Position numbers and translations under genes: made by a program. Below are positions 10,927 through 21,500 of a DNA stretch of 64,000 nt, piece after piece. Origin of the DNA: Nannochloris sp. 'desiccata' (lineage: Eukaryota > Chlorophyta > Trebouxiophyceae > Chlorellales > Chlorellaceae); contig JAGTXX020000015.1 of NCBI GenBank assembly GCA_019044685.2, positions 186,001 to 250,000 on the forward strand, written 5' to 3'. Position 1 is the first letter of the stretch, and every line of letters begins with the position of its first letter. A model generated the notes under the pieces. It saw nothing but the letters and a program-made list of their open reading frames with translations. It searched no databases and had not been told where the DNA came from.

Positions 10927-13062
10927 ATGATGGGTAAGTCTGAAGGGTCGATGTTTTCAAGATTATGCCAAAGAGAGCTAAGTGGTGGCCCTGGTAAGAT
11001 ATCTATTTTATTTTTCAAATTTGATTTCCGAAAATAGGCTTCCTCCGCGATCTGTAACGGTTTTAAAGCTTCTATGGAGCCCCTACTGTCATTAATTTTC
11101 ACTTAATTTCTCTCTGCAGTTAATCACCGCCCCTTTGTCCAAGATTTTAGTTGCGAGGGTGAAGCTGGCGGCACCATCCTCTGCAATGCCAGCACTGCTC
11201 GTGCCGCCCCTGTCTTTTCCCTCGAATATGGCTCTACCTATAACAAGTTTCTAGCTGCAGCAGATGAAGATGGCTATGTCTCCGTCATCAACACCGCCAA
11301 GAACCTTCCTTCAGGCTTAGACGACGACGTGAGCTCAAATCGACCAGTAGCTCAATGGACCGCTCATCGAAACGCCATCTTTGATCTTAGTTGGGCCAAT
11401 CGAGATCGCTGGATCTATACCGCTTCTGGCGACATGTCATTGGGTCTTTGGGATACTTCTTATGCATATAAAATTACCTCATTTTATGGTCACAGTGGCT
11501 CTGTAAAGTCAGTTTCAGTCTCTCCCCATGCTGCGGAGATTTTTGCATCGGGCTCTTGTGATGGCAATCTTTTAATTTGGGACGCACGCGTGCATGCAAC
11601 TTGCAATGGAGCGGCACACAGAAACGAAACTACACCTATTCGACACTCAGTCCTTCGCCTATACTCCCCACACCCTAGACCAGACGCTGCTGTGAGCTGG
11701 AATCGCACCCCTCCACTTTCAGGAGTACCCCCCACCGTTACTGCTGTTCAGTTTCTCGGTGAAAGTTCAGGCCATACCATCGCTTCAGGTGGCCTTGATG
11801 GGGTAGTCAAATTTTGGGATTTGCGATACGTTATAAAACCTACGTGGACTGTGTCGTTACCAGAAGATGACGTGAATGTGTCCATGTCCAAATCAATTCA
11901 AGGCACCAATAGAAATGCACGATTACTTCACCTAGCAGACACTCCAATACAAAATTTTGGGAAAAGAACCTATGCTGTCACCTCTTTAGCGCTTCGTCCC
12001 GATTCTTCGCAGCTTCTTGTCAGTTTAAAAGGTGGACACCACGTGATGTACGATGTTGATCGTCCAGAAATCGGTCCTGTGAAATGGTACGGTGGTCACA
12101 CTGTGTCGTCATTTTACGTCAAAACGTCGTTCAGTCCTGATGGAAGCCATTTTGCAAGTGGTAGCTCTGATGATCATGTGTGTATTTGGCAAGTAGATGA
12201 CGACGCCGACAGTACAAGTCACGGTGCTGGTTGTTGTACCGCCCCCTATACTCTCCGGGGTCACGACAGCGAAGTCACAGCTGTGGCATGGTGTCCGACA
12301 GATTTCTGTCAATTAGCAACCACTGCCGATGATTATACCATTAAAGTTTGGAATATTCATAGACAGCAAGCAGCGGAAAAGATGGAAGTGCCCGGAGGAT
12401 GGGTGCCTCAACCAAGGGCAGAAATTATTTTAGCTGCAAAACCAAAGAATGGTACTGGTACTGGTACTGGTACTAAAATAGTAATGGGGGAACGGCAAGA
12501 AGATTACCTTGGAAAAGAGAATAATTCAGCTAACAAGAATGATGTTGATACCAGTAGAATGATGATTGGTAGAGACACCGACAATCCATTAGAAGCAGTG
12601 ACGCCTGAAGCTGCTGCTGCTGGTGCTGCTGTTGGGTGTTCCCGCCTAGCCACGACTGCAATCACTACTACATTATCAGGAGATGGCAGTCGAAGGAGGG
12701 AAGTACCTACTAGCACTGGCCATAAAATTCGCATTGCAAATGCATTGAGATTAAGTTTAATGCATAAACCAAAGATGAAGCGGAGAAAACAACAGACGCT
12801 GGCTGAAGCGCTACATGCCGCTCGTGCTTCTCAGGCTGCTAGAGAGGAGAAGGACTTGGACGCTACTGGAGGTTCTAAACAGCAACAGCGTCGGCCTCGA
12901 TCTACTGGAACCAGTGATGAAGAAGACATGGATACTTCTCCAGGTCGACAACAGGATGAGGTAAAGACAAGTGGCGGTGACGGTGGCGGAGGGGGAGGGG
13001 GTAATAGTAATTTTAGTTCGCCATCTGTAGACGAAAATCGCCAAAGAATATATGAAAAATAA
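10927..13062 (+). CDS. CDT2: CDT2/DTL-like substrate receptor of CUL4-DDB1 ubiquitin ligase
   Basis: Exon 1 is 10927-10993 and exon 2 is 11120-13062, with the intron 10994-11119 (GTAAGA...TGCAG). Spliced, it encodes 669 residues. WD40 blades fill about residues 50-410, including AHRNAIFDLSWANRDRW, GHSGSVKSVSVS and WDR/WDAR-type motifs (LLIWDAR, VKFWDLR) used by DDB1-binding receptors. The C-terminal third is low complexity with basic and acidic patches. CDT2 recruits substrates bound to PCNA on DNA (CDT1, p21/Set8 in animals) for degradation in S phase and after damage. Exon 1 is short and was chosen because it provides an ATG, a clean donor and the right phase. ATG 10930 or 10951 could equally be used. 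I see no obvious PIP box in the tail. Confidence 0.75.
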
Positions 13063-13114
13063 GCTTTGATAAAATACAGTACTACTCTTTCCTTCTTACC
13101 TATTGTTTTAATTT

Positions 13115-13483
13115 ATCTACAATAAATTAATTGTTTGTTATGTTGACCGTCAACACGTCGGACTTAAGATCTAAGAACATGAAATGATAGAACTAATTAG
13201 GGAAGCAATTGAAACCCATACAGTTATACTAAGAGAACAACAACAGCAGCGTATCTTATTCATAACTTTCTTTAACCAAGCCACCGCTGTGCTTCTTCAC
13301 TGTTTCTCCATTTTTCCACCGCAGCTTCATACTCTTCTAGACTCATTCCATAATGCTTTAAAAATTGTTCTAGCTTGCTAAAGGACTTAATGGAGTAAAT
13401 GCAGAAGATGCATAGGCTATCTCTTCCTCACTATTACCGGCATGATCACCGGCATTGCCACCTCCTCTGCCCCTGTTCTGGTA
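13115..13483 (-). pseudogene. Truncated duplicate of the mTERF 3' end
   Basis: This segment is nearly identical to 15389-15756, which holds the last codons and trailer of the mTERF gene. Compared with that copy it lacks four bases (catt) near 13373, which breaks the frame, and has a base change nearby (agtaaatg versus aggaaatg). Similarity stops at about 13483, so only the C-terminal coding part and the trailer are present. It has no start codon and is best read as a non-functional fragment from a partial duplication. Confidence 0.8.
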
Positions 13484-13948
13484 TCAGAACTTGGCTGCTG
13501 AGCTGCAACACCCAAGCTCTACCTCAGCCACAGCACGCAGCATAGCCTTTCTACCTCATTTTTCTAGATATGCCCCCGTCATAAGAGCATTCTTGTTGCT
13601 AACAACTGGTTACTGTACTTCACTTTAAAGAGGTACGAATACAAAATAAGCGTTGCAAGATAAAAACTAACAAGGGGGAGGGGAAATAAAAGGATAGGGG
13701 AACAGGTACAAGCATACATGTATAAACATATAAAACATCATCAAAAGTAGAAAATAACCTTTAGGGTACGCTAAGTGGGTGCTGCTATTATGGCAAGGGT
13801 GAAATTAGAAATTACACAGAGAAAGAGAGAAAGAAAGAAAGCATGGTGCCTGGCCTCTGCTGTGCTCTGTATTTAACAATTGATCTTCTTCTTGTTATGT
13901 GCTCATTTCACTGCACTGCTGGCACTCTTAAGATAGTGAACCTACGTG
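13484..13948. other. Spacer between the mTERF fragment and the coiled-coil gene
   Basis: There is no coding or RNA signal here. It contains A/G-rich runs (near 13670-13850) and probably the trailer of the minus-strand gene that ends at 13949. Confidence 0.4.
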
Positions 13949-14931
13949 TCAATAGGTCCTCAGAATTCCAATTTCATTTCCCAGACGAGTGCGCCTAACA
14001 CGCAAAGTTCCTTGAGTTGGTAGGCCATAAAAGGTCAGCAACTCGTTGACTTCCGGCCCAGTCAGCCCATCAAGTCCTGCAAACGAGGGATCAAACCTTT
14101 TCTTTTGCTAAGAATGAATAGTAAGATAATAAGTACCAAGATGAAATACTTACCTCCAAGGGTGGGTGGGAAAAAGGCGGGAGGCATGCTGCCAGTTGTC
14201 CTATGGGGCACAGGGATCAGGGGGGAGGCTGGGATTGTGGCACTCCTGTTTGTGACTAATGCCAGCATCCGCACTGAAGATGTGGAATGCTCTAAGGTCC
14301 CCGTCCTGGCCTCAAGATTAGAGACTCTACTAGTGAGAGTATCAACTCTACTAATGAGAGTATCAACTCTACTAGTGAGAGTATCAACTCTACTAGTGAG
14401 AGTATCAACTCTACTAGTGAGAGTATCAAGTCTACCGCCAACGATTGCTAGACCATTGGCGACGACACCTGCCAACGCCTGAGCCCAGTCTGGAGCACCT
14501 TCGGGAAGCTGTATAGGGACTGCACTTGGAACAGGTACTGCTCAACGAAAAGGGGAAATATCTTAAGAAATTCTCCTGATTTTAGTAAAGTAAGCATTTT
14601 ATTTCGCTCAATGCTGCAGCAAGAAATAACCTACCGTTGTAGCGTGCACATTGTAGCTGGTACATATATCTGCTCGCTTCGTCCACGTCTTCTGCAACAG
14701 CTGCATTAATATCTGCGGAAAATGGACGCCAACCGAAATTTTATAAAGGTAATCGGCACAATTTTTTTGAACGACTTGCAGATGGCAATACTTACCATGC
14801 GCTTTTAAGACATCATTTCTATACTTTTCTGCTGCCGCTGCGTCAACGGCGGTGGGAACTCCCGGTGGAACTTGCGGAGGAGAGATCGTAGCGGGAACGT
14901 GAGCTGGTCCTTGCAGCGGCATAGTCCCCAA
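13949..14931 (-). CDS. Unknown 241-aa coiled-coil protein with heptad repeats and a SAP-like C-terminus
   Basis: Four exons were reconstructed from splice sites and phase: 14931-14796, 14712-14635, 14537-14154 and 14076-13949. All introns are GT-AG in phase 1, and the sum is exactly 242 codons. The protein starts with a Pro-rich stretch, then has a helical segment and five near-identical heptads (V/L-D-T-L-T/I-S-R), a strong coiled-coil predictor. It ends with GLTGPEVNELLTFYGLPTQG followed by basic residues, which resembles a SAP-type helix-turn-helix DNA-binding motif. I do not recognise the family. The gene sits between the two copies of the mTERF 3' end, so it may have arrived with, or caused, that duplication. 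Function is unknown; nucleic-acid binding as an oligomer is only an inference. Confidence 0.6.
14321..14430. repeat. Tandem 21-bp repeat, five units, coding for heptads
   Basis: The unit gagtatcaactctactagt (with one flanking base on each side) is repeated about five times with almost no divergence. The 21-bp period equals seven codons, so copy-number change keeps the coiled-coil register of the host gene. The near identity suggests recent expansion. Confidence 0.85.
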
Positions 14932-15537
14932 GATCTATCAAAATTAGAACTAACACATGATTTTGAAATTGTTAGCCTACCCTCAGTGTTCTTATTAAGG
15001 ATTTTGGGCTGAGTGAAAAATTTCGGCGATTTTCTCATTTTTCCTCCTCCCACAAATTTTCGGCGCGTTGTGATCGAAGCTGGCTTTCCGGCGAATGCCT
15101 CTATTTCCCAATTTTCAAAGGGACGCCTGTGAAACTAGTATTTACATAGAAAAGACGCAAAAATGAAATCGAAATCTCACAAACAAACAAAAATTTGAAA
15201 ATTTGGTATGCGTCGGCAAAGTGAAGTCGGCGAAATTTTGCCGGCGAATTCTAGGCTTCAAATTTTTTCGGCGAACGTCTTCGGCGAATCCCGGCGAATC
15301 GCTAATAAATAAAACCCCTGCTACTGTAGCCTATCCTACGGGGACGGAGAAAAGAAGGGCTCCAGCTGAGATACAAAAGATTCAACTTTGTTTTAATATA
15401 CAAGAATTTAATTGTTTGATATGTTGACTTAAAATCCTACGAACATGAAATGATAGAACTAATTGGGGAAGCAATTGAAACCCATACATTTATACTAAGA
15501 GAACAACAACAGCAGCGTTTCTTATTCATAACTTTCT
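14932..15537. other. Spacer rich in the CGGCGAA motif, ending in mTERF trailer
   Basis: Between 15020 and 15305 the heptamer CGGCGAA or close variants (tcggcgat, ccggcgaat, gtcggcgaa) recurs at least seven times on the plus strand in otherwise AT-rich DNA. From about 15389 the sequence is the mTERF trailer that is duplicated at 13115. No reading frame is convincing here. Confidence 0.5.
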
Positions 15538-17073
15538 TTAACCAAGCCACCGCTGTGCTTCTTCACTGTCTCTCCATTTTTCCACCGCAGCTTCATACTC
15601 TTCTAGACTCATTCCATAATGCTTTAAAAATTGTTCTAGCTTCATTGCTAAAGGACTTAATGGAGGAAATGCAGAAGATGCATAGGCTATCTCTTCCTCA
15701 CTATTACCGGCATGATCACCGGCATTGCCACCTCCTCTGCCCCTGTTTTGGTGCCGCAATGCCAATACAGCTGCCACTCTAGGTGCAATCCTCTGTGGCA
15801 AACTATAACTAAGATACTGAGGAAACGTCACTAAATCTGCAGGCCGACACTGGGCTACCTCTGTTAAAAATTGGAGTTTCTTTTGATATTTTGGTTGGTC
15901 TAAAGGGTACAACAAAACTCGAGGGAAGCGTCGGAGCATTTCTCGAAGAGAATCTAAACTTATCCCAAAATCTTTCAAACATTTGACCCGGGTTCTGATC
16001 GTTTCTGGAGATCTGGTTAATAACCCGGATTGGGAGACTACACGGCGGAGAAGAAGACCTTCGCACCCTAATTCTTCTTGTAAGAAAGAAATTGCAGGTG
16101 CCAAGCGCTCGGTAGTCTTGAGCATGAATAAACTCGGATGTGCTGCAAACATTTTTGAGATATCTTCTTTAGATAACCCTTCAAGAGACTGTTGTAGGAA
16201 CTCAATACGTTCTTCGAGAGCGGTGGAATCAATACAGAGAAGCTCAGGATGTCGTTTTATCGCTGCAACTGCAATTTGTCTATCGACTCCGAATTTATTT
16301 TCGATAAAAGCGAATCTTGGTTTCAAAATTCTTTCTACCTGTATTTGAAGAAGCAGCGGAGTTTTATTTACTATTTTCATGACATCAGGTTCACGTAGCC
16401 CTAATTCCCTCATCCATTCGAATAGCAGTTTCACGTTAAACGGGTCGCGAACGGTGTGAGCAAAGAGACAAAGGTGCCGCCCAAATAAAGTCGAGACCTC
16501 TTCGGGAGAGAAGCCTGTTGTATAAAGCAAAGCAGCCATTATTTTCCAGTAATCTTCTGCATCCGGGTGGGCGAATTCTTCAGGGTAGCGGGAGAAGACT
16601 TTCCAGGCAAGGCCTGGGCTCAGAGCATCGAGCAGCTGGGTTTTAGGTAGAATATCTCTTTGTAGTGATAAAAATTGCCGCGACGGGTCGACAGAGCGCA
16701 TTGCTCGTTCTGCTCGTTCTACTTTTAATCGCACATTGCTTCGTGAATACAGTGTTCTATAAGATAGTCTGAACCAATCGGTGACATCGTCAACTGTAGC
16801 TACATCAGCTCCTCCGCTTTCTTGTCCTTCTTGTTCTCGTCTAGCAAGGTCTGTGGTGGCGGCAGAGGCAGCGGTAGGGGAATTGGTGGTCAAAGAAGTT
16901 GACGTTGAGCCCTCAGAGGCGGTTCTGGCAGCAATGCCGCGAGGTATGGTGGTAGAAATTTGATCATGAACACAAGAGACGCAGTTAATGGCGGTGTGGT
17001 GCAATATTTTTGAATTTGAAAGATGAATTGCATGTAATTGGCTTGCCATGTGCCCTCCTGAGCGCTGGCTCAT
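15538..17073 (-). CDS. mTERF-family organellar protein, 511 aa
   Basis: A single exon. A basic, Ser/Thr-rich N-terminus of about 90 residues suits organelle import. It is followed by a run of about 30-residue mTERF repeats, recognisable by their leucine and proline spacing, for example RHPELLCIDSTALEERIEFL, AAHPSLFMLKTTERLAP and RRFPRVLLYPLDQPKYQKK. mTERF proteins are helical solenoids that bind organellar DNA or RNA and act in transcription termination, splicing or ribosome assembly in chloroplasts or mitochondria. Plants and algae have large families, so the exact member cannot be named. The C-terminal part is partly duplicated at 13115-13483. The gene diverges from NDUFS8 across 249 bp. 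Confidence 0.88.
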   Translation of the reverse strand: MSQRSGGHMASQLHAIHLSNSKILHHTAINCVSCVHDQISTTIPRGIAARTASEGSTSTSLTTNSPTAASAATTDLARREQEGQESGGADVATVDDVTDWFRLSYRTLYSRSNVRLKVERAERAMRSVDPSRQFLSLQRDILPKTQLLDALSPGLAWKVFSRYPEEFAHPDAEDYWKIMAALLYTTGFSPEEVSTLFGRHLCLFAHTVRDPFNVKLLFEWMRELGLREPDVMKIVNKTPLLLQIQVERILKPRFAFIENKFGVDRQIAVAAIKRHPELLCIDSTALEERIEFLQQSLEGLSKEDISKMFAAHPSLFMLKTTERLAPAISFLQEELGCEGLLLRRVVSQSGLLTRSPETIRTRVKCLKDFGISLDSLREMLRRFPRVLLYPLDQPKYQKKLQFLTEVAQCRPADLVTFPQYLSYSLPQRIAPRVAAVLALRHQNRGRGGGNAGDHAGNSEEEIAYASSAFPPLSPLAMKLEQFLKHYGMSLEEYEAAVEKWRDSEEAQRWLG

Positions 17074-17322
17074 TCTTCTATAGCTATAGAGAGGTACCCA
17101 TAATGTACATTACTGCTACTAACTTTGTAAAATAGCCAGCATCGGCGAAGCAACTTGAGTAAAAGAGGTCCGTTGCGCACTTTTTCGATTTTGCAGGCCT
17201 TGTTCACCTAGAATCGAGCATGCCCATGAGAAACCCACAGATTAATTCATTTTAACACTCGATTTTATACTAGGAACGGGACCTTGGCCATCGAGAGAGC
17301 TTTGTTCCGTTGGCCATTGAAT
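17074..17322. promoter_or_regulatory. Divergent promoter region of mTERF and NDUFS8
   Basis: Head-to-head starts 249 bp apart place both promoters here. Both genes serve organelles. No specific element was identified. Confidence 0.4.
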
Positions 17323-18361
17323 ATGTTGCGTAATTTAGGAAGCAAGCTAGCGCCTAGACTGACGCCGGGTGCCGCAGCATGCCTCCAAGATACACATTGC
17401 GGAATTCATACTAGCGCATCCCAATGGGGTGTGGGCATTCCTGAACGTAAAATAGAGGCAACAGATCCTGCTGGTAAGACATTATTTTTACCCTGGTTGC
17501 TGTATGGCGGTAAACATCGTGTCTGGTGCTCAGCTGTGACGAGTATATCTATAATGAAGTATCCTTTAAGCGGCAGCAGCGGATGTCGCAAAATTTAAGC
17601 CGCAAAAACTTGACCCAATCATTTGGGCAAATTGAGTCGAAGTTGTATTTACCTATCTTCCTTGTTCTATCTTCGCAGATAAAAGTGTTGAAGAAGCCCG
17701 CTCGCTTTCTCAAAAAGAATACGACCTCTCACAGCGCCAGCCACCCAAGGATATGTCTGGTGTTTTAGATGAGTCTGCTCAGACGCTCTTCCTCACAGAA
17801 ATGCTTCGAGGCTTAACACTCACTTTAAAAGTCTTCTTCGAACCCAAGGTGACCATCAACTACCCCTTCGAAAAGGGTCCTTTGAGTCCCAGGTTCCGTG
17901 GAGAACACGTCCTTAGGAGGTACCCTACAGGCGAGGAGCGGTGCATTGCTTGCAAGTTATGTGAAGCTATATGCCCTGCTCAGGCTATCACTATTGAGAC
18001 TGAAGAGCGCGAAGATGGAGCACGTAGAACAACCCGCTATGACCTTGATATGACCAAATGCATTTTCTGTGGATATTGGTACGTTTTCTTATTTAGTTAT
18101 ATTTACGGTTTCGATTGTGTTCCTTCCCCATCGTGGATTGATTAGTTAAATGAACAAATCAACCTCTAATATTTCCCTCTTTTTCCTCTTTGCAGCCAAG
18201 AAGCTTGCCCTGTGGATGCTATTGTTGAAGGCCCCAACTTTGAATATGCTACAGAAAAGCACGAGGAACTTCTTTATGATAAGCAAAAGTTGCTTGCCAA
18301 CGGCGACAGATGGGAAACAGAGATTGCAAGAAATTTGAAAAGTGAATCACTGTATCGTTAA
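17323..18361 (+). CDS. NDUFS8: Mitochondrial complex I 23-kDa (TYKY) subunit NDUFS8
   Basis: Three exons (17323-17473, 17679-18078, 18196-18361) give a protein of 238 residues, close to the plant homologue. A mitochondrial presequence ([15 protein letters not shown]) is followed by the TYKY core. Two 4Fe-4S motifs are present: C139-x2-C142-x2-C145-x3-C149 ([12 protein letters not shown]) and C178-x2-C181-x2-C184-x3-C188. The second is assembled across the exon 2/3 junction. The C-terminus [20 protein letters not shown] is typical of the plant subunit. The protein carries clusters N6a and N6b in the peripheral arm and passes electrons toward N2 and ubiquinone. Splice sites are all GT-AG and the frame closes exactly. 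Confidence 0.95.
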
Positions 18362-18534
18362 TACATAGACATTACTTTTGGTAGTAATACTCTTCCTTTG
18401 TTAAGATATCTAATTAAATGTAAAGAGTTTTATTCTGAGAGATTATTATGAAGTATATCAAATTTAGGAACTGGCGGGGGAAAAAGATCATTCAATTTCT
18501 AAAAAGAAAAGCAGAGGGGATTCAGTTTTTCCCA

Positions 18535-21500
18535 CTAGGCTTTTCTTTCTTGTGCGCTATACATTGCAACTATACTATCCGCCGTGGTTGCATCATCAAT
18601 TGACTTATCATCTCGTATCCTCAAAAATCGAGGGAACCGCAAACCCACCCCCCTTTCAGATCCTGCTATTTTGCCCACAGCCGCTTGATGTACAGGTGAC
18701 AATGTCAAATCAGCTCCTCGTATCTCCCATACCTCTGTAGCATTAAACCACACATCGGGGGATTCGTGGGTCGCGTAATACGATTTTTTATTTGGAATGG
18801 TCGTTTGCTTCAACCGAGCAGTTGCTGCTTTGTAAAATTCGTCGGTAAATCCACTCATACACCGGCATAAAGATTGAATTTCTTCAGACTCGGGGTCAAT
18901 AACTCCTAAAAGGAAGGGAGAATACCAACCAGCTTTCCTTCCTGAGCCATACCATGCTCCTATGACAACTAAATCAAGCGATTCGTGTAAGCCGAGGCAA
19001 TAATCTTTCTTTAATTTGATCCAGGATTCAGAACGGCGGCTTGGTTGGTAGGCAGCATCGAGAGATTTCAACATCAAGCCTTCGGTACCAGCGGCGGTAG
19101 CTTCCAAGAGCCAGCTTTCGACGTTGGCGACAAGCTGTGGGCCTTCAGATTCTTCTTCCCCTTGAGCAGCGGCAGCAGCAGCAGTACTATCATTATCAAT
19201 TAAAACTCTATGCTTTTTCTTAGTATCATCAAGATCTATAACTTCTTTTTCTAATTTATCACCAGCATTAGCATCTTCTTCACGACCACCTCCAGCTTCT
19301 TCCGCTCCTCCGGCTGCCGCTTCCCCCGGCTCATCCACTACGAACCCTTGAGCGAGCTGCACATATCCATCCTTTAGCCCAGGTAATGCCTTTAACAAGG
19401 CTGCTCTTCGCTCCCGTAACGGTAATCCTAGTAAACTGACCCCGTCACATTCAAGAATATCAAATACAAAGATACAAATGTCTACTGTAAGGGAAGAAAG
19501 GTCGACAGGACCACGTGGACGGCTGGCTAAATCTTGGAAAGGACGTAATCGAATCGCTGTCCCATTAGGAGCAGCACTCGCAGCAGTGGTAGCAGTGGTA
19601 GGAGTAGTAGTAGGGCATGCGGCAATAGTATTCGAATTGTTATTGTGTCGCTCTACAGCGACGACTTCTGCATCTAAAATACAACTCTGTGCCCCACCCG
19701 CAGCAGCTTCGATCACTTGCTTGGCAACATCTGGAAAAGACATGGTTCTATCTTCACAATTTCTACTAAAGACCATTACTCTACTTGTACTAGTAGTACC
19801 AGTAGTATTACTATCAGTCGTATTGGTATTCGCACTCGTCCTACCAGATAGTACAGTATTGGAATGACTAGGATCACTGGAATTTTTTGTCATACGAGCA
19901 TTTTCAGATGCACTCAACGCTTGACTCAAATGGATTTGTGCTCTCACACCATCATATTTATACTCTGCAACAAAGGGAGCTCCTTTCAACTGCGTAACAG
20001 CATCAGCAATTCCCTGAGAAATCTTTGCGAGCATCGGTTTAATTGGGACTCCCGGGGTCAATCTACATCGTTCCTCTAGCGTATGCATAGGGCCAGCATG
20101 CATAGCTTCAATAAGAAGATCTAAATTAGGACACACGTGGAATGCAGCAATCGCTGCAGTGGCTGCTGCATCGAGTTGTGCTTTGGGTGGTATCGCTGGC
20201 AATGGCTGTGGCTGTTGAGCTATCCCTGCTGCTGCTGCAGAAGAAGTGGACGGAGAGGCTTCTTTTTCTAAAAAATCTGCAAGGGTTTCTGCTTGTATAC
20301 TATGAATAACAACAGCTTTTGCTAATGCAGGGACTACTGATCTCCAATTGGCTCCTACTCGTAAAGCTTGTACGAGTGTTCTAACCAGGTATTTAGTTTC
20401 TGCTTCCCTGCAAGACCTCAACAACATCAACACCGCAGCTTGCCGCCGGCGTCCAGCCCCTGGCCCTCGCTCTGCTGCAATCCCACGTAAAGTAGCATGC
20501 ACCCCGGCTACTGTTAAAGGTAGAGGACGTGCTAGCGTCGCTTGAGTATGTTTACATTTCGCAGCCACATCACCCAGATCACCCAGCTCATTGTACATCT
20601 CCCGAAGCTTATTTCGAGTAACCCCAGTCGCTTCAGAGACCGCTGCAGCGACGGTACTACCCCCTAGACTTAATTCCATGCCTTGCTCATACTCTGGTGC
20701 GATTTTACCGACAGCCAAGTACGCTATAGAGGGCAAGTCCTCGGGGGTGAGTATCAAAACAGAGCGAAAGGTGTTTGCGAGTATATCTGAGATGGCGATT
20801 CTCTTTGTTGTGGCATCCATTGCTTCAAATGCACGGGCTAAATGGAGATAGGGGGTGGGGTGGCCTTTATGCCACGGTGCGTTGAGAATGGGGTGGTATT
20901 GGGAAAGAGGTAGCGCGACGGCGTCTCTTCTAGCAGCAGTGGCGGCGGCGGTGGTTAATTTCGAGGAAATTGAGGAATGAGGGAGAGGTCTTTGAAAAAT
21001 AGACGCAAGGTTGGTTGATTGCGGAGGACGTTGCTGTTGCTGCTGTAATGATCGAGGTGGTGGTGGTGATGGTGCTTGTTCCTGTTGTTGCTGTTGTTGT
21101 TGTTGACTCTCTGGTTGGGCATTTACAACAGGAGGCGGCCGTGGCGAAACTGCCGTGGGTGTTGCTGTTGCAGTACCAGTACCACCAAAGAAGGAGAGAA
21201 TAGAACGCTGTCCTGCAGGCACATCTATTCCAGCACTACCACCAGCCCCGCTCGTACGACGGCGCTTGCTTCCTCCACCAGCAGTACCAACAGGCGACAC
21301 AGTCTTTGCCGCCACAGCGACAGCGCATGTACTACCAGACCTTTTATTACGAGTATCTCCTGCCTTCCAGCGGCCTCCGAAATACACATCAGCAGCACGC
21401 GAAATATCTCCATCGACAGTTTTTAGTAGCTGTTGTGCTTGAAAAGGTGTTAGACTTCCTTTTGTTAAACCCAACAGCACCTCCAAATCGCTCTTTTCTT

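Noticed and set aside
14321..14430. Regular repeats as a CRISPR-like array
   Set aside because: Units are contiguous without spacers and keep a coding register, in a eukaryotic gene.
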